The notes: generated by a model from the sequence alone, not told the origin. Positions 25,761 to 34,813 are shown, counted from the stretch's first letter. The stretch is DNA of 63,978 nucleotides from Rhodococcus sp. KRD162 (GCF_017168335.1 NZ_JABFAU010000070.1:1-63978), one strand, 5' to 3'. Numbers and translations: made by a program.

Positions 25761-26768
25761 ATGACCACTATGCAAGATGTCGCAGCGCTGGCGAAGGTGA
25801 GCGCCAAGACCGTCTCACGGGTGTACAACAACGATCCGCATGTCGACCCCGATACTCGTGCGCGAGTCAGCAAGGCACTCGAGTCACTCAACTACGTGCC
25901 GAACACGATGGCGACGTCGTTTCGCAACGGGCAGGCGGCGGCCATCGGTGTCGCCGTGCCCGACATCGACGATCCGTTCTTCTCTTCGATCGCCCGGGCG
26001 ATCGAAGAACGGGCCCGCGGCAACGACATGGCGGTTCTCGTCACCAGCCTCGGCCACGACGGCGATCAGGAACAGGCGCTGGTGGAGTCACTGCTACGCA
26101 AGCAGTTGAGCGGTCTGATCATCGCGCCGACGGGTGCCGATCACGGCTATTTGGAACGGTGGATAGACAAGACCCCCACGGTCTTCGTGGACCGAGCTCC
26201 CGACGGGCTCAAAGCCGACAGCTTCGTCGACGACGATCACGGCGGGGCCGTGTTGGCGACCGATCATCTGCTTCGACTGGGACACACTCGCATCGCTGTC
26301 ATCGGCGACAGTGTCAATATTCCTACCAGCCGCAATCGCTTGGTGGGGTATCGAGAGTCGTTGCAGGCGAGGGGAATCGAGTTCGACGATTCCCTCATTG
26401 CGCTCGGCGTTCTCGACCGCGACGATGCGCGCAGTGCTCTGTCCGCGCTGACCGCGCTCGACGATCCACCGACTGCGTTGTTTCTCTCCAACGCACGCGT
26501 GGCCATGGCATGTGTGCCCGTGCTGCAGCAGATGGAGCTACTGCACTTGGCTTTCGTAGGATTCGGCGACTTCCCGCTTGCCGACGCAGTGATGCCCCCG
26601 GTGACGGTGATCGATCAGAATCCCGCTCGGCTGGGCCGGTTGGCCATCGAGCGGCTGCTGGGCCGAATCGAGAATCCCGGCAAACGCTACAAGCGTCGCA
26701 ACATCCTCGGCGTCGAGCTCATCGAACGTCGATCCTGCACTCCTGGAACCGATCACCGCCGAGACTGA
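25761..26768 (+). CDS. LacI-family repressor 1
   Basis: A 335-aa regulator with N-terminal LacI helix-turn-helix (MQDVAALAKVSAKTVSRVYN, hinge near LNYVPNTMATSFR) and a periplasmic-binding-fold effector domain. It lies 31 bp after the SDR gene with a GGGGG ribosome binding site. Three operators upstream of the SDR are the expected targets, giving control of both the importer and its own operon. Its 3' end overlaps the convergent kinase gene by 16 bp. Confidence 0.88.
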   Translation: MTTMQDVAALAKVSAKTVSRVYNNDPHVDPDTRARVSKALESLNYVPNTMATSFRNGQAAAIGVAVPDIDDPFFSSIARAIEERARGNDMAVLVTSLGHDGDQEQALVESLLRKQLSGLIIAPTGADHGYLERWIDKTPTVFVDRAPDGLKADSFVDDDHGGAVLATDHLLRLGHTRIAVIGDSVNIPTSRNRLVGYRESLQARGIEFDDSLIALGVLDRDDARSALSALTALDDPPTALFLSNARVAMACVPVLQQMELLHLAFVGFGDFPLADAVMPPVTVIDQNPARLGRLAIERLLGRIENPGKRYKRRNILGVELIERRSCTPGTDHRRD

Positions 26769-27334
26769 TCCTGGAGAGCCTGCCCGACGAGGTCGACCTG
26801 CAGCAGAGTCGACAGTTCCGCATCGACCCGTAGGTGGGGAACGAGCGGCTTCTCCGCCGGGGCATCCATCGGCCGTCGAGCATCCCGCGCCGCTCCGCGC
26901 GCTGCACGTCGGCGGGCCAACAGTTCGGGTGAGCCATCGACGTGCACCACCATCGTTGCGGCCGGGGCCACGCTCGAAACCAGCCGATCCCATTCGGCAC
27001 CCGCAGCCAGTTCGCGGGTGAACGGTGCAATGAGGACGGGCCGCTGACCGATCTCGACGAGGTCGCGCGCGGCGGCGAGCAGCACCGCGTAACGGCCTGC
27101 TCTGATTCGTTCCGAATGCGGGCCGGCACTGTTCCAATGCGGTCCGCCCGTGATCGAATCCAGTTCATCCAGAAGCGGATTGGTGAGGGTATCGAGATCG
27201 AGCAAGGGGACGCCGAAGCTGCGCGCCAGCTCGCGCCCCAGGGTGGTCTTTCCGCTTCCCGCAGCACCTGCGACGACAAGAACCGGCAGTTGATCCCGAT
27301 CGATCACGGAAACGTCTTGACAGACACGAGGCAT
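26753..27334 (-). CDS. P-loop kinase/NTPase of gluconokinase-shikimate kinase type
   Basis: A 193-aa protein with Walker A GAAGSGKTTLGREL near residue 21 and a small-kinase layout (LLDLDTLTNPLL, then a basic lid RRRAARGAARDARRP). Predicted to phosphorylate a small metabolite, possibly the sugar handled by this cluster. ATG 27334 lies 7 nt after a perfect minus-strand -10 box TATGAT (27342-27347), implying a leaderless transcript. The operator at 27350-27363 lies in the spacer of that promoter, so it is probably repressed by LacI2. ATG 27346 is an alternative start. Confidence 0.75.
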   Translation of the reverse strand: MPRVCQDVSVIDRDQLPVLVVAGAAGSGKTTLGRELARSFGVPLLDLDTLTNPLLDELDSITGGPHWNSAGPHSERIRAGRYAVLLAAARDLVEIGQRPVLIAPFTRELAAGAEWDRLVSSVAPAATMVVHVDGSPELLARRRAARGAARDARRPMDAPAEKPLVPHLRVDAELSTLLQVDLVGQALQDQSRR

Positions 27335-27349
27335 AGCGGCAATCATACA

Positions 27350-27363
27350 AGACAACGTTGTCT
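27350..27363. promoter_or_regulatory. LacI2 operator (AGACAACGTTGTCT) in kinase/lacI2 intergenic region
   Basis: A perfect 14-bp palindrome with the CG centre of LacI operators, positioned between divergent kinase and lacI2 genes and inside the kinase promoter spacer. Confidence 0.8.
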
Positions 27364-27409
27364 CGCAGTGGCAGTACAGCGGGCACACTTCCTCCGATCG
27401 AGAGTTCAC

Positions 27410-28414
27410 GTGACCGAGCGCGCAAGCATCAAAGACGTCGCCGCCTTGGCGGGCGTCAGCTTCAAGACCGTCTCACGCGTCGTCAACGGCGTGGACACTG
27501 TCCTGCCCGAACTGCGCGAACGCGTCGAGGCCGCGGTGCAGACCCTCAACTACGTCCCCAATTCGGCTGCGCGCTCGCTGAAATCAGGATCGGGCAACAC
27601 CATCGGAATCATCGTCGACTCGATCGACGACGTCTTCTTCGCATCGTTGGTCAGTGCAGTCGAGGACAGGGCTCTCGAACACGGACTGGCCGTCATCGTG
27701 GGCAGCACCGGTTTCGACGCCCAGCGCGAACGTGATCAGCTGGCGCTATTGGCCGGCCAACACGTGCGGGGCATCATTCTCGCGCCTGTCGGCGATCACA
27801 GCGACTTCCTCGTCCCTCGGCGTCGGACGCTGCCCACGGTGACCATCGACCGCTCGATCGAGGGATTCGATTCGGTCATCGTGGACGATTACGGTGCCGC
27901 ACGGCGCGCTGTCGAGAAGTTGGTCGCGAGCGGACACACCCGAATTGCGTTGCTCGGCTTCGATGATCGACTACAGACCGCCCAGTTGCGCCGTCAGGCA
28001 TATCTCGACGTCCTCACCGACCTCGGCCACGAGCCCGAGGCCGCTCTCGCTCCCCCGGTGTCCCATGCCGCAGACTCGGTGCGACCTGTCGTGAAGAAGC
28101 TTCTGGCACTACGCAATCCACCGACCGCCTTCTTCGTCGCCAATGCCCGACATGCCACGGCCGTGGTGTCGGTGCTGCACGAAATCGACCGCACCGACGT
28201 GGCGATGGTCTCGTTCGGCAACTTCTCGCTCGCCGACGCCGTCAGCCCATCGGTGACCTGCATCGACCAGGATCCGTATCGCATCGGCACCGTGGCGTTC
28301 GATCGCCTGGTGCAGCGTTTCGACGATCCATACCTCGAGCCGGAGCAACAGATCACACCCACCACGCTGGTGGAGAGACTCTCGCATGCACTTCCCCTAC
28401 CCGTACAGAAATGA
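27410..28414 (+). CDS. LacI-family repressor 2
   Basis: A 334-aa LacI/GalR regulator: ASIKDVAALAGVSFKTVSRVVNG, hinge LNYVPNSAARSLKSG, then a sugar-binding core. It starts at GTG 27410 and is followed by the FGGY kinase, whose GTG 28425 lies just after its stop. Three identical GACAACGTTGTC sites lie in this cluster, one at its own promoter and one before the aldolase, and are the expected targets. About 40% similar by eye to LacI1, so the two may sense related sugars. Confidence 0.88.
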   Translation: MTERASIKDVAALAGVSFKTVSRVVNGVDTVLPELRERVEAAVQTLNYVPNSAARSLKSGSGNTIGIIVDSIDDVFFASLVSAVEDRALEHGLAVIVGSTGFDAQRERDQLALLAGQHVRGIILAPVGDHSDFLVPRRRTLPTVTIDRSIEGFDSVIVDDYGAARRAVEKLVASGHTRIALLGFDDRLQTAQLRRQAYLDVLTDLGHEPEAALAPPVSHAADSVRPVVKKLLALRNPPTAFFVANARHATAVVSVLHEIDRTDVAMVSFGNFSLADAVSPSVTCIDQDPYRIGTVAFDRLVQRFDDPYLEPEQQITPTTLVERLSHALPLPVQK

Positions 28415-28424
28415 GACCAAATCC

Positions 28425-29780
28425 GTGAACCCCAGACTTGTTGCGGGACTGGACCTCGGGAGCACCGGCGTCAAAATCCTCGTCACGGACGAGGACGGCA
28501 CCGAACTGCTCATCGAACAGAGTCCAACCCCATGGCGCCACGGCCCGGGCGGAACCACCGACCTCGCCGCCGAGGATCTGCTGTCCACCGTCGGTCAGTT
28601 GCTCGATGCCGTCGCACGTCGACTACCGGAGGTGACCGGTGACGGTGCGTCGCGCATCGATGCGATCGCAGTGTCCGGAATGGGTGAGACGGGCTTCCTT
28701 CTCGATGAAGACAACGTTGTCCGAGCACCTGCGTTCGCCTGGTTCGATCCCCGAGGGCAGCAACAGGTCGACGCACTACCCCCGGATCTCCGTAACCGGT
28801 TCGCCGGCAAGACAGGCCTTCCAGTCGGCGTCCAGGTATCGGTGGTCAAGATCGCGCACCTTCGCGACAACGGCCTGAACCTGGCCGGGCTGCGTTGGTT
28901 CAATCTGCCCGAGTTCGTCGTGTTGTCCCTCGGCGGCCGCGCGGTGGCGGACTATTCGCTCAGTTCCCGAACCGGGCTGCTCGATCAGGACACCGGCGAG
29001 CCGTGGACGGAGATGTTGACGCACTTGGGCGTCGGGGCCGAGTTCCTCCCACCCCTGGCCGACGCCGGAACCGATCTGGGATTCGCGACCGGGCCAGCCG
29101 TACCCGACGCCATCGCGGGGGCACGGTTGACCGTGGCCGGTCATGACCACCTGGTCTCCGCGGTATCGGGTGGGGCAATCCCCCACGACCGCTATCACGT
29201 GTCGATGGGAACCGCCGAGGTGCTGCTGCGAGTGCTCGACGCTCCACTGACTCCCGCTGCGCGCAGCAGGCTGGCCGAGCATTTCATCAACTCGGTCCGA
29301 CACGTGGTTCCAGGACAGCATGTGCTCGTGGCGGGAGTCAAGACCGGATTGCTGATGCGACGGGCGTTGCAACTGTGCGACATCAGCGATCGAGCTGGGC
29401 GCGACCTTCTGGACGAGCGGGTGCGCGCATTGCCTGTTGGCGGCCCGTTCACCGACGGCGGCATCGACGTGGCCGGTGCCCGCAACGACGACGGCGTTCT
29501 GTCCATCACGATCCGCACCGACGGAATCGATTCGGCGGAGCTGTTTCGTTCGATTCTGTTGCACGGCAACGATGAAGTGGCGCGACTCGTCGCGGCGCTC
29601 GACGCCGAGGTGCCACCGGCCACGACCACGTTGCTGACCGGAGGCTGGGCGGGCATGACAAGCGTGCGAGACGCCCGCGCGCAGGTCCTGCCGGACGTCT
29701 CGGTCTCGACTCGCTCCCAGGACACCGCGTACGGCGCAGCGTTGTTCGCAGCACGGCTACTCACGCTCATAGAAATCTGA
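28425..29780 (+). CDS. FGGY-family carbohydrate kinase
   Basis: A 451-aa sugar kinase: phosphate-1 motif AGLDLGSTGVKILVTDEDG at the N-terminus, AIAVSGMGETGFLLDED, AFAWFDPRGQ, then late TVAGHDHLVSAVSGG and LLTGGWAGMTS. The family phosphorylates pentuloses, polyols, glycerol or rare sugars, and the substrate is not readable. GTG 28425 is used; an ATG at 28386 inside lacI2 is an alternative. An intragenic copy of the LacI2 operator sits at 28710-28721. Confidence 0.87.
   Translation: MNPRLVAGLDLGSTGVKILVTDEDGTELLIEQSPTPWRHGPGGTTDLAAEDLLSTVGQLLDAVARRLPEVTGDGASRIDAIAVSGMGETGFLLDEDNVVRAPAFAWFDPRGQQQVDALPPDLRNRFAGKTGLPVGVQVSVVKIAHLRDNGLNLAGLRWFNLPEFVVLSLGGRAVADYSLSSRTGLLDQDTGEPWTEMLTHLGVGAEFLPPLADAGTDLGFATGPAVPDAIAGARLTVAGHDHLVSAVSGGAIPHDRYHVSMGTAEVLLRVLDAPLTPAARSRLAEHFINSVRHVVPGQHVLVAGVKTGLLMRRALQLCDISDRAGRDLLDERVRALPVGGPFTDGGIDVAGARNDDGVLSITIRTDGIDSAELFRSILLHGNDEVARLVAALDAEVPPATTTLLTGGWAGMTSVRDARAQVLPDVSVSTRSQDTAYGAALFAARLLTLIEI
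28710..28721. promoter_or_regulatory. Intragenic LacI2 operator copy (GACAACGTTGTC)
   Basis: An exact 12-mer copy of the two intergenic LacI2 operators, lying inside the FGGY kinase reading frame, about 1.36 kb from the upstream and 1.09 kb from the downstream site. Confidence 0.6.
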
Positions 29781-29799
29781 GCCCACATCTCTGCAGTGA

Positions 29800-29811
29800 G
29801 ACAACGTTGTC
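29800..29811. promoter_or_regulatory. LacI2 operator before the aldolase gene (GACAACGTTGTC)
   Basis: The perfect 12-bp palindrome occurs 40 bp upstream of the aldolase ATG, in the 71-bp gap after the FGGY kinase. It suggests a separate repressible promoter for the aldolase. Confidence 0.75.
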
Positions 29812-29851
29812 CCGCTCGCTCTCGACCCCAACCCATCACCAGGAGAGAACA

Positions 29852-30736
29852 ATGAACGAACTCACCACCCTCGAACGTCGCGGAATGGCCGCCATCTCCA
29901 CCGCCGACGGCAACATGCTCATCGTCGCCGGTGATCAGCGCAACGGGATGAAAGCGGTCATGAAGGACGCGACCGACGGACCGGGCTCGATCACCGTCGA
30001 GCAACTCGCCGAGGCCAAGGCCGATCTGGTTCGCTACCTCGGCAATCACGCCCCGGCAATCCTGCTGGACCCGGAGGTGGCACTGCCGAAGATCATCGAC
30101 GACGGTGTGCTCTCACGCAACACGGCCCTGGTCGTCGGCATGGACGCCTCCGGCTTCGAGGAGACCGATGGTCTGCGCTTTACCCGCTTCGTCGACGGCG
30201 TCACCCCCCGCGTAGTGCGTGATCTCGGCGGCGATGTCGCCAAGATGCTCTTCTACATGCGCCCCGAGAAGCAGGGCCTCGATTCCCGCGTCGCCGAGGA
30301 GATCCGCGATCTCGTCAAAGCCTGCGCCGCCGAGGGCCTGCTGCTCATCGTCGAAATCCTGACCTACAAGCTCGAGGACGAATCGGACGCGGACTACAAG
30401 GCCGGCTTCGGCAAGATCATCGCCGATTCCACCCGTATCTCCGTCGAATGCGGAGCCAAGGTACTCAAGCTCCCCTACCCCGGCTCTGCCGAGGCCTGCG
30501 CAGCCGTTACCGAAGCGGCACAGGGTGTTCCGTGGGCCGTACTGTCGGCGGGTGTCGATCACGAGACGTTCATCGAGCAGGTCCGCATCGCCGTCGCCAA
30601 CGGTGCACGCGGAGCGATGGCAGGCCGATCACTGTGGAAGGACAGCATGGCCGTCTCCGCCGAGACCCGTGAAGACCTGCTGACCAACCGCGCCCTGCCC
30701 CGGCTGCGTGAGCTGAACGAGGCCGTCGACAACTGA
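29852..30736 (+). CDS. Class I aldolase of the LacD/tagatose-1,6-bisphosphate family
   Basis: A 294-aa TIM-barrel aldolase. Matches to LacD-like enzymes are GNMLIVAGDQRNGMK at the start, ILLDPEVALPKII, VAKMLFYMRPEK, LIVEILTYKL, GAKVLKLPYPG (likely Schiff-base Lys) and the phosphate-binding GARGAMAGRSLWKD. AGGAGA lies 7 nt before ATG 29852. It is last in the kinase-aldolase series and followed by a strong terminator. In context it would cleave a phosphorylated keto sugar to a triose phosphate; the exact sugar is unknown. Confidence 0.85.
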   Translation: MNELTTLERRGMAAISTADGNMLIVAGDQRNGMKAVMKDATDGPGSITVEQLAEAKADLVRYLGNHAPAILLDPEVALPKIIDDGVLSRNTALVVGMDASGFEETDGLRFTRFVDGVTPRVVRDLGGDVAKMLFYMRPEKQGLDSRVAEEIRDLVKACAAEGLLLIVEILTYKLEDESDADYKAGFGKIIADSTRISVECGAKVLKLPYPGSAEACAAVTEAAQGVPWAVLSAGVDHETFIEQVRIAVANGARGAMAGRSLWKDSMAVSAETREDLLTNRALPRLRELNEAVDN

Positions 30737-30746
30737 CATCGTCTTT

Positions 30747-30782
30747 CGACCGAGCCCGGACACCCATTCTCGGGCTCGGTCG
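30747..30782. terminator. Perfect 12-bp stem terminator
   Basis: CGACCGAGCCCG (30747-30758) pairs with CGGGCTCGGTCG (30771-30782) around a 12-nt loop, 10 bp after the aldolase stop. Confidence 0.85.
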
Positions 30783-30807
30783 ACGCCGTTCTGGGTAGCG
30801 TGAAGCG

Positions 30808-31869
30808 ATGACTCACCCCTCGACGCACCTCGATATCGTTGCCGCTCCCGGCGTGTTCGCCGATCTCGCGACGGCGCAGGAAGTGGTCGCGAGGGCGCTG
30901 TCGGCCCGAGGACTGACGGGCGGAATCGTCGACGCCGCAGCGGGTTCCGACGAGGCGATCGTCGTTCCCGGTGACGGGATCCCGATCGACGTGTCTCCGT
31001 ACAGCAGTGTGGTTCGAGTCGATCTGGGCCAGTGCACACCGGACAGATCGCCGGGCATCCGCACTCACATTCGCGGCCGCGGTCTCGACGGTCTGCGGTT
31101 TGCCATCGACAGCGCGTACTTCCACCGCTTCCATCCCGGAACGATCCTGAAGTATGGGAATCACCCCGAGCAACGCGTCGAGCTGCGGTTGCCCGAGGGC
31201 GACGACCCCTTTCCTGTCGCGATGCTCATCCACGGCGGATATTGGCGTTCGCGGTGGGAGTTCGATCTGATGGACGCGATGGCCGTCGACCTGACCCAGC
31301 GCGGATACGCCACCTGGAACGTGGAATACCGTCGACCCGACGAGCACGGCTGGGACACGATGACCGGCGATGTCGCGGCAGCGCTTGCTGCGTTGAAGAC
31401 TGCACCCGACTCACTGGACCTGTCTCGAATCGTCCTGATGGGCCACTCGGCGGGCGGCCAGTTGGCACTGCGACTGGCCGCCGATTCCGTCGGGACATCG
31501 GTAGCACCTGCCCTTGCCGTCAGTCTCGCCGGCGTTCTCGATCTGCGGGTCGGCGACGAGCGGTGGCTCGGCGAAGGTGCCGTATCGAATGCGATCGGTG
31601 CCCGATTTGCTGACGCACGCGATACGTACGAGGCGTCGTCGCCGATCTCGAGGCTTCCACTCGGAGTCCCGCAGCTGGTGGTCAGCGCTGTCGACGACGA
31701 CCCCAATCTGCTCGAGATCAGCCGGGCCTACTACGCCGCCGCGTCGGCCGGAGGCGATTCGGTCACCTCGGTCGAGGGACCGGGTGGCCATTTCGCCGTC
31801 GTAGATCCCTCGTCCGAGATCTGGGGCGAGATCATCTCTGCCGTCGACGCGTCGTTGGCTGTCACCTGA
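30808..31869 (+). CDS. Alpha/beta hydrolase (BD-FAE/kynurenine formamidase-like) with N-terminal extension
   Basis: A 353-aa protein. Residues 120-350 form a hydrolase with the oxyanion motif HGGYW, the nucleophile elbow GHSAGG, and late Asp and His (SAVDDDPN and GGHFAVV). This resembles carboxylesterase/kynurenine formamidase proteins. The first 110 residues are not recognised and may be a separate regulatory domain. It stands between the carbohydrate cluster terminator and the acyl-CoA ligase. Substrate unknown. Confidence 0.8.
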   Translation: MTHPSTHLDIVAAPGVFADLATAQEVVARALSARGLTGGIVDAAAGSDEAIVVPGDGIPIDVSPYSSVVRVDLGQCTPDRSPGIRTHIRGRGLDGLRFAIDSAYFHRFHPGTILKYGNHPEQRVELRLPEGDDPFPVAMLIHGGYWRSRWEFDLMDAMAVDLTQRGYATWNVEYRRPDEHGWDTMTGDVAAALAALKTAPDSLDLSRIVLMGHSAGGQLALRLAADSVGTSVAPALAVSLAGVLDLRVGDERWLGEGAVSNAIGARFADARDTYEASSPISRLPLGVPQLVVSAVDDDPNLLEISRAYYAAASAGGDSVTSVEGPGGHFAVVDPSSEIWGEIISAVDASLAVT

Positions 31870-32032
31870 TAGTCAGTCGTCGGTGGTCGCCAGGATCACG
31901 CGCGGCTGTCGGCGTCCGGCGGGTTGGCCACGGTCGCCAAGTTACGCACCCGCCTCCCCGGAAGTCCGTAGTGTGAATGATGTGACGCGCGGCACAGCGA
32001 GGTGCGCGGCGGAGACTTCAGGAGCGCGATCG

Positions 32033-33658
32033 ATGAAGAGCACCATGCAGGACACCCCACTGTCCATCGGCCAGCTGGTTCGATTCGGGACGTCCATCCA
32101 TTCCTCGGCCGAGGTCACCACCTGGACGGACAGTGGCCCCACCACGGTCACGTTCGGCGATTTGGGCAGGCGGGCAGCGCAACTGGCACACGGACTGCGA
32201 TCGATCGGCATCGACGACGATCAGCGCGTCGGCACGTTCATGTGGAACAACGCCCCGCACATGGAGGCCTACATGGCGATTCCCGCGATGGGCGCGGTGC
32301 TGCACACGCTCAACATTCGACTGTTTCCCGAGCAGCTCACCTACATCGTCAATCATGCCGAGGATCAGGTGATCATCGCCGACGCGAGCCTGATCCCCTT
32401 GCTCACGCCCCGGCTCCCGACGTTCGAGACCGTCCGGCACCTCGTGGTCGTCGGTGTGGACCCGGCACAGGTGGATGCACCCGACGGCATCGAGGTGCTG
32501 GGCTACGAGGACCTGCTGGCCGGACGGCCGGAGGAGTTCGATTGGCCTGAGCTCGACGAACGATCCGCTGCCGCAATGTGTTACACCTCCGGCACCACCG
32601 GAGACCCCAAGGGGGTCGTGTACTCGCATCGCTCGATCTATCTGCATTCGATGCAGGGGTGCATGACCGATGCGATGGCACTTGCACAGTCCGACACGGT
32701 GCTGGCCATCGTGCCGATGTTCCACGCAATGTCGTGGGGTCTGCCCTATTCGGCGCTGATGGTCGGTGCGTCGCTGATCATGCCGGACAGGTTTCTGCAG
32801 CCCGGCCCGTTGGCGGAAATGATGTCGACGTTGCATCCGACGGCCGCGGCCGCTGTCCCGACGATCTGGCAGGCTCTGCTCGCTCACCTCGACGAGCATC
32901 CGGCGGATCTGTCGAGTCTGCGTGACGTGGTGGTCGGCGGTGCGGCCTGCCCACCGAGTCTGCTGCGGGCATTCCACGACAAGTACGGCGTCCACATCTC
33001 GCAGGCCTGGGGCATGACCGAGACATCCCCCCTGGGCACCTCCGGAAAGCCGGACGCGGGCCTGTCCCCCGAGGACGAGTTCGACTTGCGTTGCACACAG
33101 GGCAGATTCGTCGCCGGGGTACGAGCGCGACTGGTCGATGACGCCGGCACCGTGTTGCCGTGGGACGGCACCTCCGTCGGTGAACTCGAGGTGCGTGGCC
33201 CGTGGATCACCGGCAGCTACTACCGCGCCGACGCGGACGACAAGTTCGACGACGGCTGGCTGCGGACCGGTGACGTGGGCACCATCTCCGAAGGCGGCTA
33301 CCTCCGGCTGACCGATCGATCGAAGGACATCATCAAGTCCGGCGGCGAATGGATCTCCTCGGTCGAACTCGAGAACCAGGTGATGGGGCATCCGGCGGTG
33401 CGCGAAGCGGCGGTGATCGGTGTGCCCGATCCGAAGTGGGACGAACGGCCGTTGGTGGCTGTCGTCGTCCGCGAGGGAGCCTCGGTGACGGCCGAGGAAC
33501 TCAAGGAGTTCCTCGACAGTCGCGTCGCGCATTGGCAGTTGCCCGAACGCTGGACGTTCATCGACGAGGTCCCGAAAACGAGCGTCGGGAAGTACGACAA
33601 GAAGCGGCTGAGGAGTTCCCACGCCGAGGGGGCGTTGAAGGTCATCGAACTGGTCTGA
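32033..33658 (+). CDS. Fatty acid/acyl-CoA ligase (FadD-like)
   Basis: A 541-aa ANL-superfamily ligase: CYTSGTTGDPKGVVYSHRS (P-loop), MFHAMSWGLPYSALMVG, GWLRTGDVG hinge, DRSKDIIKSGGEWISS and the catalytic Lys in PKTSVGKYDKKRL. The pattern resembles medium/long-chain FadD-type ligases. ATG 32033 has AGGAG 8 nt upstream. A monocistronic gene; substrate chain length is not deducible. Confidence 0.92.
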   Translation: MKSTMQDTPLSIGQLVRFGTSIHSSAEVTTWTDSGPTTVTFGDLGRRAAQLAHGLRSIGIDDDQRVGTFMWNNAPHMEAYMAIPAMGAVLHTLNIRLFPEQLTYIVNHAEDQVIIADASLIPLLTPRLPTFETVRHLVVVGVDPAQVDAPDGIEVLGYEDLLAGRPEEFDWPELDERSAAAMCYTSGTTGDPKGVVYSHRSIYLHSMQGCMTDAMALAQSDTVLAIVPMFHAMSWGLPYSALMVGASLIMPDRFLQPGPLAEMMSTLHPTAAAAVPTIWQALLAHLDEHPADLSSLRDVVVGGAACPPSLLRAFHDKYGVHISQAWGMTETSPLGTSGKPDAGLSPEDEFDLRCTQGRFVAGVRARLVDDAGTVLPWDGTSVGELEVRGPWITGSYYRADADDKFDDGWLRTGDVGTISEGGYLRLTDRSKDIIKSGGEWISSVELENQVMGHPAVREAAVIGVPDPKWDERPLVAVVVREGASVTAEELKEFLDSRVAHWQLPERWTFIDEVPKTSVGKYDKKRLRSSHAEGALKVIELV

Positions 33659-33740
33659 CTGGCACCTCCATCGTCGACGGCCCCCGGTTGTGTGGCAGAT
33701 TGCTACACTGGCGGTACTGCTGCGGCGATAGGACACCACC

Positions 33741-34094
33741 ATGGGCACCACCTCATCTCTCCGTATCGACGATGACCTGTATGACGCTGCGAAAGTGGCC
33801 GGATCGTCGTCGAGCCGAAGTGCATCGCAGCAGATCGCACATTGGGCGCTGATCGGTCGAGAGATGGAGCTTTCACATCGCGTCTCGGCACGCGACATTG
33901 CCGATGTTCTTGCAGGTAAAGCACGCTATGACGACCTCGCGCCGTATAAGCAGGCAGTCGTCCGCGCGGAGTGGACCGAACAGATCGAATCGGCGACGGA
34001 ATCGCTCGACTTCGAGCGTGAGTTCACTGCAGAAGGTCGCTCATACGTCGAATCGGACCTCGACGGCAACGTCCGGTGGAGCGAGCCCAGGTAG
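33741..34094 (+). CDS. ParD-like antitoxin
   Basis: A 117-aa protein. The N-terminal ribbon-helix-helix-like region (SSLRIDDDLYDAAKVAGSSSSRSASQQIAHWALIGREME) matches the ParD-like family, and the acidic C-terminus could wrap a toxin. It is directly followed (24 bp) by a zeta-type toxin gene, so it is read as its antitoxin and autorepressor. A ParD-like protein with a zeta toxin differs from the classical epsilon-zeta pair. A -10-like TACACT at 33704-33709 is a possible promoter. Confidence 0.75.
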   Translation: MGTTSSLRIDDDLYDAAKVAGSSSSRSASQQIAHWALIGREMELSHRVSARDIADVLAGKARYDDLAPYKQAVVRAEWTEQIESATESLDFEREFTAEGRSYVESDLDGNVRWSEPR

Positions 34095-34118
34095 ATCTCG
34101 CTCCCGAGACAGCCCATC

Positions 34119-34703
34119 GTGATCACAACGAACTCGGACCCGGTTCTACACCTACTCGCCGGACCCAACGGTGCAGGCAAAAGCACATTCAACGCACGCG
34201 TTCTATCGCCTGTCATGCATCTTCCGTTCGTCAACGCCGATGAGATCGCGAACGCTCGATGGCCCGGCGAAGAGTCGGCCCATGCTTACGACGCGTCCCG
34301 GGCCGCTGCCGAGATGCGCGTCCAATATCTCTCGGCAAGAACATCATTTGTCACCGAAACTGTCTTCTCGCACGAGTCCAAGCTCGAACTGGTCCAGTCC
34401 GCGGTCGGTGCAGGCTATTTGGTGACGCTGCACATCATCGCAGTTCCCGTCGAAACGGCAGTGGCCCGAGTACACAACCGAGTCGATCACGGTGGACATT
34501 CGGTTCCAGAGGCGAAGATTCGCGAACGGTACGACAGGCTGTGGCCTCTCCTTCGCACTGCCATCGAGACTGTCGATCGCGCTCAGGTGTACGACAATTC
34601 ATCGGCACGACGCCCCTTCCACACTGTCGCCCGGTTCGATCGCGGGTTACTCCTAGGACGGGCCGAGTGGCCGAGTTGGATGCCGCCGGCCCTGCGTCGA
34701 TAG
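34119..34703 (+). CDS. Zeta-toxin family kinase
   Basis: A 194-aa P-loop protein: LLAGPNGAGKSTFNARV (Walker A, residues about 11-24), FVNADEIANARWPG (zeta-type D-E segment), ETVFSHESKL and late VHNRVDHGGHSVPEAKIRERYDRLW. These are hallmarks of zeta toxins, which phosphorylate UDP-N-acetyl sugars or other substrates to arrest growth. It appears complete. Partner: the ParD-like gene upstream. Function inferred from family and pairing. Confidence 0.82.
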   Translation: MITTNSDPVLHLLAGPNGAGKSTFNARVLSPVMHLPFVNADEIANARWPGEESAHAYDASRAAAEMRVQYLSARTSFVTETVFSHESKLELVQSAVGAGYLVTLHIIAVPVETAVARVHNRVDHGGHSVPEAKIRERYDRLWPLLRTAIETVDRAQVYDNSSARRPFHTVARFDRGLLLGRAEWPSWMPPALRR

Positions 34704-34813
34704 CTGCCGACACCAGCCGTCAGGGCGACACAGCGTGCGCACGCCCCATCTTCAAGCTCGAGAACGCATCCCCAAAAGCCCATCAATGCGTCCCGATGCC
34801 ACCATCGTGGGCG

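Noticed and set aside
24722..25891. A long minus-strand frame opposite the SDR gene
   Set aside because: It is the shadow of a high-GC gene on the other strand; the SDR frame carries a full motif set and better start.
31883..32032. An upstream extension of the acyl-CoA ligase frame to 31883
   Set aside because: The extra 50 residues lie before AGGAG/ATG 32033 and do not match the family N-terminus.
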